Shown: positions 12,288-24,355 of the stretch, piece by piece
Layout: each line of letters starts with the position of its first letter
Position numbering within the stretch: the first letter of the stretch is position 1
NCBI RefSeq assembly: GCF_025118155.1
Contig: NW_026251390.1
Location: forward strand, 992,001-1,056,000
Length of the DNA: 64,000 nt
From: Cokeromyces recurvatus
Taxonomy: Eukaryota; Mucoromycota; Mucoromycetes; Mucorales; Mucoraceae
Direction: 5' to 3'
The notes under the pieces: generated by a model
Told to the model about the DNA's origin: nothing
Databases searched by the model: none
Seen by the model: only the letters and a program-made list of their open reading frames with translations
Position numbers and translations under genes: made by a program

Positions 12288-12545
12288 TTATTATTAAAAA
12301 AAGAAAAAAAAAAAATTAAGCTTATTTTTCCAAAAAAAAAAATATTGTGTTACATTTACCATCTGTCTATCCCAAGAAGCATTCATATTTATCTGTATAT
12401 GATAATACTCATTAAGTTTCTTGAATTATTTTTTTTAAAGAAAAAAAAAAAAACTTCAACTTACATTTTGCTCATGGAGTGGTGGAGTTGGAGGAGGGAC
12501 TCTATTATAAATGGTTAAAGTGAGATCATTCATAATGAACGTCAT
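10878..12545 (-). CDS. Sel1-repeat protein, SKT5/chitin synthase activator-like
   Basis: Six exons (12465..12545, 12360..12392, 12138..12255, 11431..12017, 11175..11333, 10878..11099) join in phase to 399 aa. The first 230 residues are Pro/Ser/Thr-rich and disordered (PPPTPP and SPSTPSPNTPSPSS motifs). The C-terminal 160 residues hold four or more Sel1 repeats, recognisable as AxxMFRRGALMDLPIAMFLYG, AFQYLQKAAEHAV, AVYYFKIAADLNDPDAQNDLG and AAKYYRMADKQG. The repeats are separated by HGWG/HGHGV + CKKN loops, and the protein ends in a GNSWIWKSKY motif. Sel1 proteins of the yeast Skt5 group activate chitin synthase III. That role is inferred from family and architecture. No CAAX box is visible at the C terminus (ends DPKK), unlike yeast Skt5. 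Exon 2 may start 27 nt earlier; both choices stay in frame. Confidence 0.82.
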
Positions 12546-13321
12546 TGCTTTTTCTTTTTTAAAAAAAAAATGTACCTTGAGTTTAGAATTTTATTGTTGT
12601 ATTCATATAAATTATTTTTAAGCATAGAATTTTATCGTGCGTTTACTTAGAGGTATAAGGAAGGACAAGTAAAAAAATAAAAATAAAAAATAAAAAGAGA
12701 GAATAAAGAAATGAAATGATTCATTTTTGAACGAACAGTCTATATATATAAAAGAGAAGGAGCTATAACTTTTTAGGGCTTTTGTTAACGTGTATTTTGA
12801 TACTATTTAAGGAAATTCAAGGTGTTACGCATCTTATGAAAAAATTTATTGTCGCAATTTATTATCACTACAAAACTGTATAAATCTTTCCATTAGGTTA
12901 GAAAGAGAAAGAGAGAGAAAGAGGTGAAGACAGGTAAAGGAGTTTTCAATTATCAGCTATTCTATTAGAAAAAAAATATTTTTTTTTATACATGTATATT
13001 TATATATCAATTTCAATAGCTGTATAAATCAGTTATAAAGAAAGGTTTTACATTCATTTCATTTTTGGTAGCCACTCATCAAACACAACCAAAATCGAAT
13101 TTGAACGACAAGATATTCATCAAGTAGAATTTGCTATTAAAGTAAGGATAAAGTCTATTCGTATTTCTTACTAAAGAATATCATCCAAGTACTTTTTTCT
13201 TTTTTTTTTAAAAAAAAGCTTTCATTTTAATAAAATATTCACCTTGTTATACAGTGAAAACAGTGTCGAAGGCCTATTTATTTTATTCTACTTTATATTT
13301 ATAATTTGACAAAGGAATACA
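12546..13321. other. Intergenic upstream of the Sel1 gene
   Basis: A/T-rich with A-tracts, AAATAA repeats and GA repeats near 12900. No coding signal was seen up to the transposase relic. Confidence 0.5.
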
Positions 13322-14050
13322 ATGTGTGCTATTTTGCTTTACGAGGATGAGCAAGGGAAAAGAGATGGCCAAAGCAGAAATAACACTATGGATGTGGAAG
13401 AGGTTGATAATCCACCATACCATTTGCAAACCTTTACTAACGTTATGTTATGTCACTGCGAGTTTCAGGAATCAGGGCAAGAATCACTTATTAAAGACCT
13501 AGACATTAAAATAGAAGACATGGCCAAGCTTGTAGCAAATAGGTTATAATAACTACAATAGTGAGTAGAGGCTTTCTTTTTTTTTTTTCTTTTCTTTTTT
13601 TTTTATTATTATGTGTGTGTGTGTGTATTATAACCAAAGTGAAGCTATACAACTCTGCAACATCTGAAAGATGACTAGCAGATAGAATTACTGAATTGAA
13701 CAGCACAAAAGTGGGCAAAGAAAATAAATATTTGAACATCTGTGAAAAAAAAAAAAAAAACGTGAACAAAATAAACAGAAAGACAAGTCAGCCTCAAGAA
13801 AGACGCAAGGCCCATTTAATCAACTTTTATGATGAGCATTCTCAAGCACGGTGTGAGCGATGCAATTGCATCTCTTACTGAGAAATTCACTTTAAAGACT
13901 TTGGTATTCAAGTCTTCTTGAAAAAATGAAAAAAAGAAAAAAAAAGAAAAAAAGAAAAAAAGAATAAAAAAACACACAAATGTGTGCAATAATCTCTCTT
14001 TCAAAACAGCTACCTTTGCAGGTTTCCATTTGTTGTATATGGTATGGCTG
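13322..14050 (+). pseudogene. Decayed Tc1/mariner-type transposase, N-terminal part
   Basis: Relic of the same transposase family as the copy at 59.4-60.7 kb. Collinear matches are: YEDEQGK...NPPYHLQTFTN against YEDGQGN...NPFHLKTLTR; LYNSATSER...LADRI against LFNAARFGRLAGGV; KAHLINFYDEHSQAR against KIHLLNFYDSNPQAR; and, after a one-base shift, SDAIASLTEKFTLK against VDAVCSLTEKFKSFTLK. A CNNLSFKTATF stretch matches CNLSFKKKIT. Between them are stop codons, A-rich insertions (13570-13620, 13744-13760, 13920-13975) and frame changes. The catalytic DDE domain is not recognisable downstream. Only the N-terminal extension and helix-turn-helix part survive, so this copy is dead and older than the other. 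Confidence 0.75.
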
Positions 14051-16733
14051 TTGTTAAACTTAAAAACCAGTTCTGAAACCGTTATTCAGATACCATGTTG
14101 CTACTTGCACGTATCTTTATCCACGAGAAGCCATTATTGCTATTTGGCTTCGCTCTCTCTCTTTTTGAACATATGTAGATGGCTCTGATATAGTCTTGGT
14201 TCCTACTTCCATATTTGGAGAAGAAGAAGGCATTCTATTTTTATTTTGTTATAAATACAATCTTTGTTTAAGCAAAAGAAGCTAATTTAATATCACCTTG
14301 TACATATTTTTAGTGATATGGTAGTTACGTTATAAACTTATGTTGGGGATATATATCTATATATATATATACATATATTTATAAAATAAGGTTTTTATAG
14401 ATTTGACTGCCCTATTATTATAACAAAACTAGTGTGATATAATTATAGTTATTAAAAGCACTAACAATAAAAACTGGGAGATCTTAAAAATTTCAGCAAT
14501 GCCCTTTTGTAGTATTGCACTATCGAAAAAGGGGTTAAAGTTTATTTACAAAAGAGTATTTATATTGTTTACAACATCTGAGTTATATAGAACATCTATA
14601 CATGTATAATATGTATGCTATTCTAGGGTAGTGTATTATTTCCAATAATGACATAATCAATTATAATGATGAACTTCCCCCCTCCCCTAACATTCTAAAA
14701 TTATAAATATAAAAATTACTCGTTTTATTATGTATCCATCTTATGCAATAATTGTCTGTTTTTATGGCCGTATACGGATAAAGCCTATAAGAAGGAGATT
14801 GCATTTATATTGTAAGGAGCGATAGTTGTTCAGATTTGATTATGACTGTAAGTTAAGAAATCATAAAAAAAAGGCGGTTTATGGTTTTTTGAGTATATAA
14901 TTTTGATTATATACATACATATATGCATATATTCTTTTCTTTTTTTCTTTGGAGGTGGATTGGTTTTTTGTTATTAATAGGGTAAAGAGACATACTAGAA
15001 AAGGATAAGGAACCAACCCAGAGTACTAATAATAGTTCGTAGAGGAGGAGGAGAAGAAGAAGAAAGGAATAAGAGACTGCGTAGAAGAGATGACTGTAGA
15101 AGAAACAAAAGAAACGATGGTCAAAAAAAAAAAAAAAAAAAAAAAGAAATGTAAAGTGATGGCACCAAATAGATAAAAGCATAAGTTCGAGACAAAACAG
15201 TGGAGAAATTGATAAGGAAGAAGGAAGATAAAATTCAAGAGCAGCACTACATAGATAATTGTGGACAGAAAAAGGCTTTGTAAAATATAACCACTGTAGA
15301 TGTAACCAGACAGAAACTTTGATGGAATAGTTGAAAAAAAAAAGTGAATGAAGGTTTCCTTAGTCCAGGAGTGACAAATTCAACAGAGAGCTGAAGGAAA
15401 GTAGGAAGGTAGAAGAGTAAAGAGAGTGTGACGAGAAGAAATTTTATAATGAAGGGTATGTAAACCAGATATTGTTGATAGAGTAGGGAAGAAGAGCTAG
15501 CCAAAGACATGAGGGCAGGAATGGAGCAGGATTGCATATGATTATATTCAAGATGAAATTAAGGAAATAACTCTTAACACACGACATAATTATTGTAAAT
15601 ATTTCCAGAATCAGTTGTTTCTCCTCCTCCTCGTCCTCCTCCATTAACCTTTTTTCTGTTGTTGTCTTTTTTTTTTTAAAAAAAAAAATGTCAATTACAA
15701 AAGAAATGGCCACTTGCTTTATCTATGACTTAGAAGTTACTACTTAAAAATGCGGAAAAAGCCTTGAAAGAATTTGAGTCAGTTGGATCAGTTAATAAAT
15801 GGAGATCCTTCATTAGCTATTGTTATAGGGAAAAGGAATTTGCGATTAGAACAGTGGAAATACAATGGATTTAATTATAGTAGTGAAATAAAAGAAGTTG
15901 AAGGTAAATTACTATGATGTTTATGTATGTATATATAGATATATGGTGATTTATATTAGCACTAGGTCCCTTCATCAAGAGAGGTAGTATTAGATTTGTT
16001 GATAGTGACTTCCTCGGCCCATTCCTAGTATTACTAATCAAATATTTCTTTCTGAAGAAATTTTGTAATATAGTCAAAGTATACTTTTATAACATGACTG
16101 TCCCTACAGATGAATTACAGAATTGGATGGGTAAGGATAGCTTCTACGGGAAGGGAGGAGCAACCGAGAAGAAACAGATCAATAAAGAAAGAATAAGAAG
16201 GAAGGACGGTTAATAGTATATGAGAGGAACTTTAGGGTAAAACATATTGAGCCTAAAGGGAGTTCCTTATTCGGTTTATTAACTTAAAATGAATTAGTAT
16301 GCAAATAAACTATTGAACTTTTAATATATAAAAGTAGGATTAATACTTGTTCAATATTAGTATTGTATAGTGCGTAACAAAAGCAAACTTGTGAGTAACT
16401 AAAAAGCGAAATAAAGAAAAACAAAAATAAGAAGGACTACACAATTTTTTTTTTTTTAACGCAAAGATTCATCTTAGGCAATTTAGTATGTTTCCTTTTT
16501 TTATTACTTATTAAGACAATAGGTCCATTACAATTGATTTCATTGAAAGTTAAAATACCAAAAAAAAAATCATACTAACAATATACTCAAACTCGGTTAA
16601 ACATATAGACGCAGTAGATAAACAATGGAATACAGCCTATCAAAAAACAAAAAATAAAAATAAAAACAAAACAATAAAAACAAAAAATAAAAACAAAAAA
16701 TAAAAATAAAAATAAAATAAAAATAAAAATAAA

Positions 16734-16765
<32 letters not shown>

Positions 16766-17086
16766 ATAAAAAAATAGAAAAAAAAACTTTTGGCACTGTG
16801 GCTTCATTATAAAGACGACTTATTCCTCTAAATCAAATAATTTTCTTTTATTTATTTTGAATCGACATCATTACTATTACATAATCGATAGTACAATAGC
16901 CATTATAAAGAGCTTTCAATAAAGAAGTTTGGAAAAAAAAAAGAAAAAATTTTATTTACAATAAGAAAAGGCGAAAATGGAAAGAGAGAGAGAGAGAGAG
17001 AGAGGAAAAAGAACAGTTAAAGGTAAGGGTATTTTAATAAACAGCTCCTTTTTGTTTTGTTTGTTTGTATGTATGTTTGGTATATA
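14051..17086. other. Gene-poor region with a degenerate unidentified fragment
   Basis: 3 kb without a confident gene. Around 15740-16215 (+) there are exon-like pieces I cannot identify: one reads GDPSLAIVIGKRNLRLEQW and ends at a GGTAAAT donor. After a plausible acceptor near 15960 another reads LGPFIKRGSIRFVDSDFLG, and a third reads DELQNWMGKDSFYGKGGATE. Stops and frame changes separate them, so this looks like a broken gene or transposon relic. 15010-15540 is strongly purine-rich on the + strand, giving long Phe/Leu/Ser-rich open frames on the minus strand that I regard as artefacts of composition. Confidence 0.4.
16645..16775. repeat. AAAAAT-type microsatellite
   Basis: Tandem array of AAAAAT/AAAAAC-like 6-mers with minor variants. 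It produces a Phe/Ile/Tyr-rich false reading frame on the minus strand. Confidence 0.85.
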
Positions 17087-18708
17087 TTATTCAACAAAAC
17101 CATGAGTTAAATGAACAATATCAAATGCATTTTCTATCATGTCTGGATTGAGAGTATGAGAACTGTTAGTAGGTGAATCAGATATAACCAAATTATTCAT
17201 TGACGTGATATAAATGGAAGGTGGCGTTATGGGTACACTTGTGTCGATATCAGTTATAGTTGTAACAGGTGTGATAAGATCCATTTTGTTGTTACTTGTA
17301 AAAAGTCTTTCAAATACGAGGGGCTTTCTAGCCCAGCCTGAATAATAATTAAGATAAGAATGAAAAGTAGAAATTTCTTCGATTATACAATCAATGGTCT
17401 CATCACATTCAGTCGATGATAAGCTATAAGCTTCCATAAAGAATGATTTATAAGATTTGATAGCATCTGTAATACTGCTATTAATAGATGTTGCCAGGGG
17501 ACTTTTTAGACCAAATCCAATAGATATCATTTGTTGATAGACATCAGTAAATTCACCTTCATTTAAAAGTAAATCAGAGATATGTTGTGTCCAAGTAGTG
17601 TCTACTGAATAAAGTTGATTCATACGATCAGAAAATTGAGAAAAGATATCGTCTGTTATTGGTCCGGGATTCTTAATGATGGGGTCAATATCTCTTAATT
17701 CAATATAACCACCTGGCTTAAGGACTCGATTAATTTCACTTAAAACGATCTATAGAGAAATAGATACAGAGTTAATATTTCATAATATACATGTATGTTA
17801 TGTATAATTACTTTAAGATCAGATTTAGAAAAACAGTTATAGACAAGCCGCATATGAACATAGTCAAAATAAGCATCTGGAAAGGGTAAGCCTTCAGGAT
17901 CAAGAATATCACATTGTTGGAAATGAGTATTGGGAGGTTTAATTGAATTTGGGTATATAGGAGCAATGTCAATGCCATAGAATTGGGTATGAGGGAATGT
18001 GGTGGCCATTTCTAAGACCCAGACTCCCGATCCACAAGCCACATCCAGTACACGAGTAGATGCATTTGTCCAACAATTCTTGATAGATAAAGAAGATAAA
18101 GAGGATACAGAATTAGAATTGTCAGATATTGTCATACTAGACAAGCCTAATAAAAGATCATTTACAGGTGCCGAGAAATTACCACCAAAGCAATGTTTAA
18201 TTACATAATGCTAAAATAGAATAAAAAAATAAATAAAAATAAATAAATAAATAAATAAAATAAATAAATAAATAAATAAAATAAATAAATAAAATAAAAA
18301 AAATAATTCCTTGTCAATTCAAGTATTATTATTTACAGTATTTGTTAAACGATCTTGTTCTTTTTCATCAATAGGTAAGCAATATTTGCTACAGGATTTA
18401 ACGTCATCATCACATTCCATAACGGAGAACATCTCAGCAGGAGTTGTTGACATGGATCTTAATGATGAAATAGTTTGTGTCGAAATATCCAGAGTAGATG
18501 ATTTACTCAAAAATTTTTGTACACAGTCTTTTACATCACCAATAATTGAAGTGGGTCTAGAAAGTGAAATAGATGAACTTCGACTCAATCCAGGCGATGT
18601 TGTTCTCGAAGATACATCCACTTTTTTAACAGATGATTTTCGTTTAAACTGTATTATAGATTTATCACGTTGATAATGGTGTAATACTCGAGAATGACTG
18701 TTTCCCAT
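17087..18708 (-). CDS. SAM-dependent methyltransferase (class I), N-terminal myristoylation-like motif
   Basis: Three exons, 18337..18708, 17812..18210 and 17087..17749, all joined in phase 0 to 477 aa. The Rossmann methyltransferase domain starts near residue 125 (HYVIKHCFGGNFSAPV). Motif I is VLDVACGSGVWVLEMA, the acidic loop after strand 2 is FYGIDIAP, then QQCDILD and YFDYVHMRLV, and VLKPGGYIELRD marks strand 5. This layout matches the large fungal family related to UMTA/LaeA-like methyltransferases; substrate unknown. The first 120 residues are Ser-rich and basic. The protein begins MGNSHSR, fitting an N-myristoylation consensus (Gly2, Ser6), so membrane attachment is possible. Intron 1 contains an (AAAT)n microsatellite at 18224-18302. 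Confidence 0.88.
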
Positions 18709-20145
18709 AATTTTATTATTATTTTTATTCTATTTTATTTAGACCATATATAACAGAGTTAAAGAAAATGGACAAAAAAAAAGAAGAAAACAATAAGGAA
18801 AAAGAGAAAGAGAAAGAACGAAGTTTCCAGCAAAACCCTGAATTCATATGCTTTTTTTTTTTTTTTTTCTCTTTTCTTTCCCCGTTCTTCCTTTATTGTC
18901 CTTAAGAAACTGAAATGTAAGGTTTCAAAGCTGAGAAATAAATAAAACAGGAGAAGCGGCTTTTGGATTGAATATCATTATCTTGATTAAGCGATCCTTT
19001 TTCATAATAATCTCCTATTGAAAAAAATAATATTTATACACTTTTGGGAATTTCTTTAATCATAAGATGTTATTATAAAAACAAATTGAACCTATCTATC
19101 ATATCAATGTAGATTTTTTTTTTGGTAAATTAATAATATGAATTAGAATTGAAAAAATACTTAAGGTTATATCTTTAACAGGTGAAACATAGATTATACA
19201 CATAATGCAAGCATCTTAAAAACTTGCTTGGTTAAAAAAGTATATTATTATATTTTTACTAAAGTCACAAGTTTTTTTTTAACCTTAAAAACAAATAGTG
19301 ATTATTATGACAATAATAAAATGATGTCATCCAAGTTATTATTACTATTGCTATGACTATTACTATTTAGGTCATTCGATAAAACTTAAAGTACAAAGCT
19401 TCAATGATAACTTATGTTTCCCCTTCTAGTTCAAATCTAGAATAAGTCAAGTCCTTATTATAAAGTTGCTTAGTTACTAAAATATACCTATAATCACTAT
19501 GACTACTCATATTGGTGAATGAGTCAACTCTATATCATCAAGTAAAATAGATAACATAAAATTCTATTTTATATTCATTCCTTCCTTTAATAGTTTATAT
19601 ACAATAAGATGATACCATTTTTTTTTCATAATAATTTTTAACTTAATTTACAATAGAATGGATTCACCTTTAATATATAGTATTTTCTTAATTAATATAA
19701 AGTGTTTCATTATTTGTATTTAATTTATTATTCTATGGGGATAGAAAAAAAAACTAGAGATGAATTGAATATTGAATAGTAGACTTTTTATATATTGCTC
19801 CTTGGAGAAGAAGGATCTCGAAGAAGAAACCGAAACTAGCGTGTATAACTCCATATATACCATAATATGGGGCTGACTTATTAATTGTGATTACTAATAA
19901 TAGCAGTAAAAAGATGAAAATCATTAATAAGCCTTATTATACCGATAATTATCAAAGATCTTCTCCTAACCGTAAATCACTACTAGTATGATACGTGAAT
20001 ATATTTGTTATTAAAAGTAAGACTTATCAGCAATCAATCTTTTTTTTTTAATTCCCTCTACTCTTCTTCTACATTAAAATGTATAATTTATGCAAATTTG
20101 GCAGAAAATAAGCTCAAAGCAGAGTAGTACAAACTGAGCAATACT

Positions 20146-20177
<32 letters not shown>

Positions 20178-21081
20178 TCTGAGTTTAATTTATGTAATAG
20201 CGCTGTAGTAGAATTAAAGTTCTTGACAATTTTTATGTACAATTTGTTGATTCCTAAAAAAAGTAAAATTGTGTTCTTTGTAACCTTGATTCCGTGAATC
20301 CATTTTTTTTTTTTTGTAGTATTGGCTTCCCAACTTTTTTTTATTTGACAAATTAGGGTACTATATAATTATGAATGAGTTTGAAGAGATAAAGAAAATT
20401 TCCTCTTGGATGCTGTAAAAAAAAAAAAGATTCTAGTTTGTTTTAGATTTGGTCATGTTAATCAATTAGAAAAAGGGGACGTTATTTGATAATTCTTGCT
20501 TTAAACTAATTGAATCCTCTTGACTCTACTGTCTTTTTTTCTTCTTACCAAGTAGTGAAATCGAAAGGAACTTTTATTCTCCTATAGTGACACATTGTTA
20601 ACTCAGTTTAATATTCTGATCCACTGAATATAGTACATATAAGATGAAAGATGCGTATATTTTTCGTTTATATAAAAATATGTATATATATTTAACGATA
20701 TGTAATACATATACATCAGCTATTACTTTAGAAATAGTTTTGTATAATAGATCATAAACTCTATTTATGCTGTATATTTGTTAGTATTCATTTCTTTATA
20801 CAACCAATAATTATTATTAATTAGAATTCATTAGTTATTGCATCATACTATTTACTGGAACAATATCTAATCTTATACTGATTCAGCCAAAAAAAAAAAA
20901 AAACGTACTATTAATCCAAAACAGGAATTTTTTTTTTTTTAATAAAACACAAGTTTGGTAGCAAATCCATTACTGTTAATAACGCATGCATCTAGACAAA
21001 ATGTAATATAAGAAGTGGTTTAATTTCCATCTATATACATTGATATCGAGAGTTAAAAAAAAAAATTAGAATAATTGTTTC

Positions 21082-21130
<49 letters not shown>

Positions 21131-21173
21131 CGTCAAAAATTTGGTAAAACATACCCAATTGATCTTCATAACT

Positions 21174-21234
<61 letters not shown>

Positions 21235-22427
21235 AAGCATGTTTAAATAAAACATTGGTGTTATTATGAACTGCGATAAAACGAATATATATAATAGTGG
21301 TTATGTAGAACAGAAGCTATTAATGATATTTAAAAAAATAACTGTTATTATGTAATACCCCTATTCTCAACCTAAAAATTATATTTATTAAAATAGTTAA
21401 ATAGTATGGATCAGAAGATTCTTCGACCGTTAAAAATATATTATTATTATTTTATTATTTTTATTTCTTGAAGAATATACAAAGAAAGAAAAAAAAAAGT
21501 TCACAAAGACTAGCAAAGTGGAACAATAATAATGAAAAGAGTGTTATGCTGAATTTTGTTGAAATTAATAGACTTTGCAATTATTTTAACGGGATCTTAA
21601 CATGGAAAACGTTCCGGAACTATTACCTAAATGTTATTTTATTCTGAAACGACTTCCTTTCCTACCACTGCTGCTACTAACTATACCTCTTTGAATCAGC
21701 AGAGAATAAATGATCTAGGTTTTATAAATGAAAAATTATTTGATGGGTTCAGTTTGTTTCAAATATAATAATCAGTAAGCAATAAATCGAACCAGAAACA
21801 AACATACTAAGCACATAATACAAGACTTGTCGTAGTTAATACTATCAAAAGTTTATCTGCTCTATTCATCATTAAAAAAGAAAAAGCATATCTCTCTTCC
21901 TCTCCTTTTTTTTTAAAGAAAAAAAAATACTTTCAAATATGAATAAGCAACTATCTGTGTTATATTTTCAATTCTGTTTATCATATATAACATGTATGCC
22001 TTTATCAAAGAATTACATTTTGTTTAACTAGCAAAGAAGAAGAAAAAGGGGAGGAAGGGACTGCAATTTTTAACAACAAAGGTAACGATGGAAATTAAAG
22101 TTAATTTAACATATAAGTATAATAAGTTGCAACATTTATTTCAAATACTTGTCAATATCACCAAAAACATGACAAAGCTTTATATATTACTGTCTTTTTA
22201 TTTAAGGATACAACAGCGTTTTTCATTTACTTTTGCGCACTTTTAATTTTTTTTTTCCCTGCACATCATCATTAAATTTTGCGTACCTGCAACTCTTTTT
22301 TTTTTTATATATATTCAAGTATATCACATACTAAATTGCCCAGACTAGCTCAAAAAGTATATATAGAGAAAAAAAATTTTATTGCTAAAGCAACGACTGT
22401 ACTAATTATAATATCAGATAATGACCT
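18709..22427. other. Gene desert, 3.7 kb
   Basis: No coding region longer than about 30 codons with protein-like composition on either strand. It contains several A/T homopolymers, including the two long T tracts listed separately. I see no RNA gene and no transposon ends. Confidence 0.5.
21084..21230. repeat. Two very long poly-T tracts (about 47 and 55 nt)
   Basis: T runs at about 21084-21130 and 21176-21230 are separated by 45 bp of mixed sequence. Each resembles the 3' poly-A of an integrated cDNA on the minus strand, but no retrogene body is visible beside them. Exact lengths are uncertain, as for any homopolymer. Confidence 0.8.
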
Positions 22428-22823
22428 TTAATGATCATGACTATCGACTATATCAAGAAGAGATTCTATATCTGTGCCAATATCAATTAAAATAGTGTTA
22501 ATCTAATACAAAATGAAACAAAAATATATAAAAGTAACCGGAATCTTGTACATAGGAACGGTCAGTTTTTTTTTTTTTTTTTTTTTTCTGTAATAAAGAT
22601 TTTAACTTGTGTCTATGCCTCATGATTCATATTGTTATTTTAACCAATATAATAAGACTTGAAAATATATAAAATACTCTTAAAAAGATGGAAAAGTAGT
22701 AGATTAATTAATTTCTAGCTAAAGTCTACCATTGTTTGATCAAGCATTTTTATTTATTTAGGTTAAAAACACTGTATCTTAGCTTTAACCTTTTTTATTT
22801 TTGACATGATATACATCCAATGG

Positions 22824-24355
22824 TTACAAGATTTCTGCTGCTGCTGCTACTGCTACTGCTTCTTCAGAAATAGTGGCATTTGATCTTCTTTTCTTTGCAT
22901 TCTCTTTAAGCATTTCCCATCTTTCTTTATATTTATTCATTAATAATTTTTGTTTCCCGTTCTGTATCTTTAATTGTTTATTTTCTTCTTCTAATTCCTT
23001 TAACTTCATGGCTACTTGTTGTATTAGTATCTAATAACTGTTCAAATCATGTACGTACTTAGATCAGTTCCACCATTCATCAACACAGGTAAATGATAAC
23101 GGAATGAATTATGAATCGTATCGACGCCTAATAAGGTAGTAGCAGAAGATCTCATTGAAGACTCATGATGAGATTGCATGATTCTTTTTGCTTGTTTATG
23201 AACATCATTTCTGAATTGTAGTACACTGCTTTTTAACATGTTATTTTCTTCAGCAGACTATATACATATAAAAAATATAAGTAATAAATACTTGCAATAA
23301 GACGTGTATTACCAATTCTAACGCTCTCAGTTTTTTTCTTAATTGAGCGACCTGTATTCTTAGTTTTTCATTTTCTAATTCATAAGGATCCCTTTCTGGA
23401 CTATAATTTGTTTAATAAAGAAGACTCAAATATGTAGATACAAATATATACATACATATACACATTTATATATATACATGTATACATTTTACCTGCAATC
23501 ACTTTTAAACGTTAATAATTCTTTTGGATTTGGTACTATAAAATAAGAATCGGCCATATTTAATATTGTTTTGGTATTATCTTCTTGTAAAGTAGGTATT
23601 GGATTATCATTTTCATTAAGTGGCGCTGATGTAAATGCCACTGCAGGGTTAAATAATTGTTGAACAAGACTTTCCACTGCCTCCAAGAATTTATTGAATG
23701 GATCATCATCTTGATCTTCCTATACATGAACAGATGTATTTATATAAAGCAATTATACACAAAATGTTTCTTTTTTTTTTCTTTTTCTTTTACATTAGAT
23801 AATAATGCATAAGATTCACCTATTTCACTTATTTTATGACTTTCATCTCCAGCAAGTCTAGAAACAATGCTTTTCTTTTGTTGTAATGGTTGTAAACTAT
23901 CTTTTGTTTCATTTGTAAGGTTTATTTGTTGATTATTATTAGACTTTAATACACGTTGTGCTTTACGTCTTAATTCATTTGATTTTCTTTTATGATTTGA
24001 AGATAATAGCAATAATGTTCTAATAGCCTACATTAACATTTAATTAGCTATGTAACTTACTTTAATTCATAATAGATATACCTCTGCATCAACTGTGTCA
24101 TTCATTGCATTTTCGAAATGTTCTAAAATAATACACACATATATATTTATATGCATACTGAGGTATATTGAACTTTGCCTACCTGCTGCTTTTGAATGTG
24201 AATCAGCTGCTTTCTCCCACTCTTCTTGTTCTTCATACTCTTCAGCGGCATTTGCAAAACGATGTCCCTATATATAAAGATATTTATTCATCAACTTCTT
24301 AGTAGTTTTAAAAGCATTTAGTAATTACAGCATTAACAGGTGCTTCTGAAGTCAT
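22824..24355 (-). CDS. MIT-domain coiled-coil protein, Atg38/NRBF2-like
   Basis: Probable Atg38/NRBF2 homologue, a subunit of the autophagy class III PI3-kinase (Vps34) complex. Exons from 24355 downwards: 24329..24355, 24267..24183, 24122..24082, 24027..23794, 23719..23493, 23400..23313, 23257..23059 and a last exon reaching 22824. Phases were checked, except that the acceptor of the last exon is uncertain. Residues about 10-75 form an MIT-like helical hairpin (FANAAEEYEEQEEWEKAADS, then KAAEHFENAMNDT and SSNHKRKSNELRRKAQRV). Downstream are LEAVESLVQQLFNP, a leucine-zipper segment (YELENEKLRIQVAQLRKKLR) and a C-terminal coiled coil (MKLKELEEENKQLK). The order MIT, linker, coiled coil fits NRBF2/Atg38. 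An alternative 3' end uses a donor within the terminal Ala codons and a 25-codon exon at 22428..22502 (starts INTILIDIG, ends SHDH). Confidence 0.72.

Noticed and set aside
14907..15713. Series of hydrophobic Phe/Leu/Ser-rich frames on the minus strand
   Set aside because: They follow from purine-rich + strand composition. Frames overlap each other and have no domain or consistent start.
16587..16796. Phe/Ile/Tyr-rich 69-codon frame
   Set aside because: Translation of an AAAAAT microsatellite.
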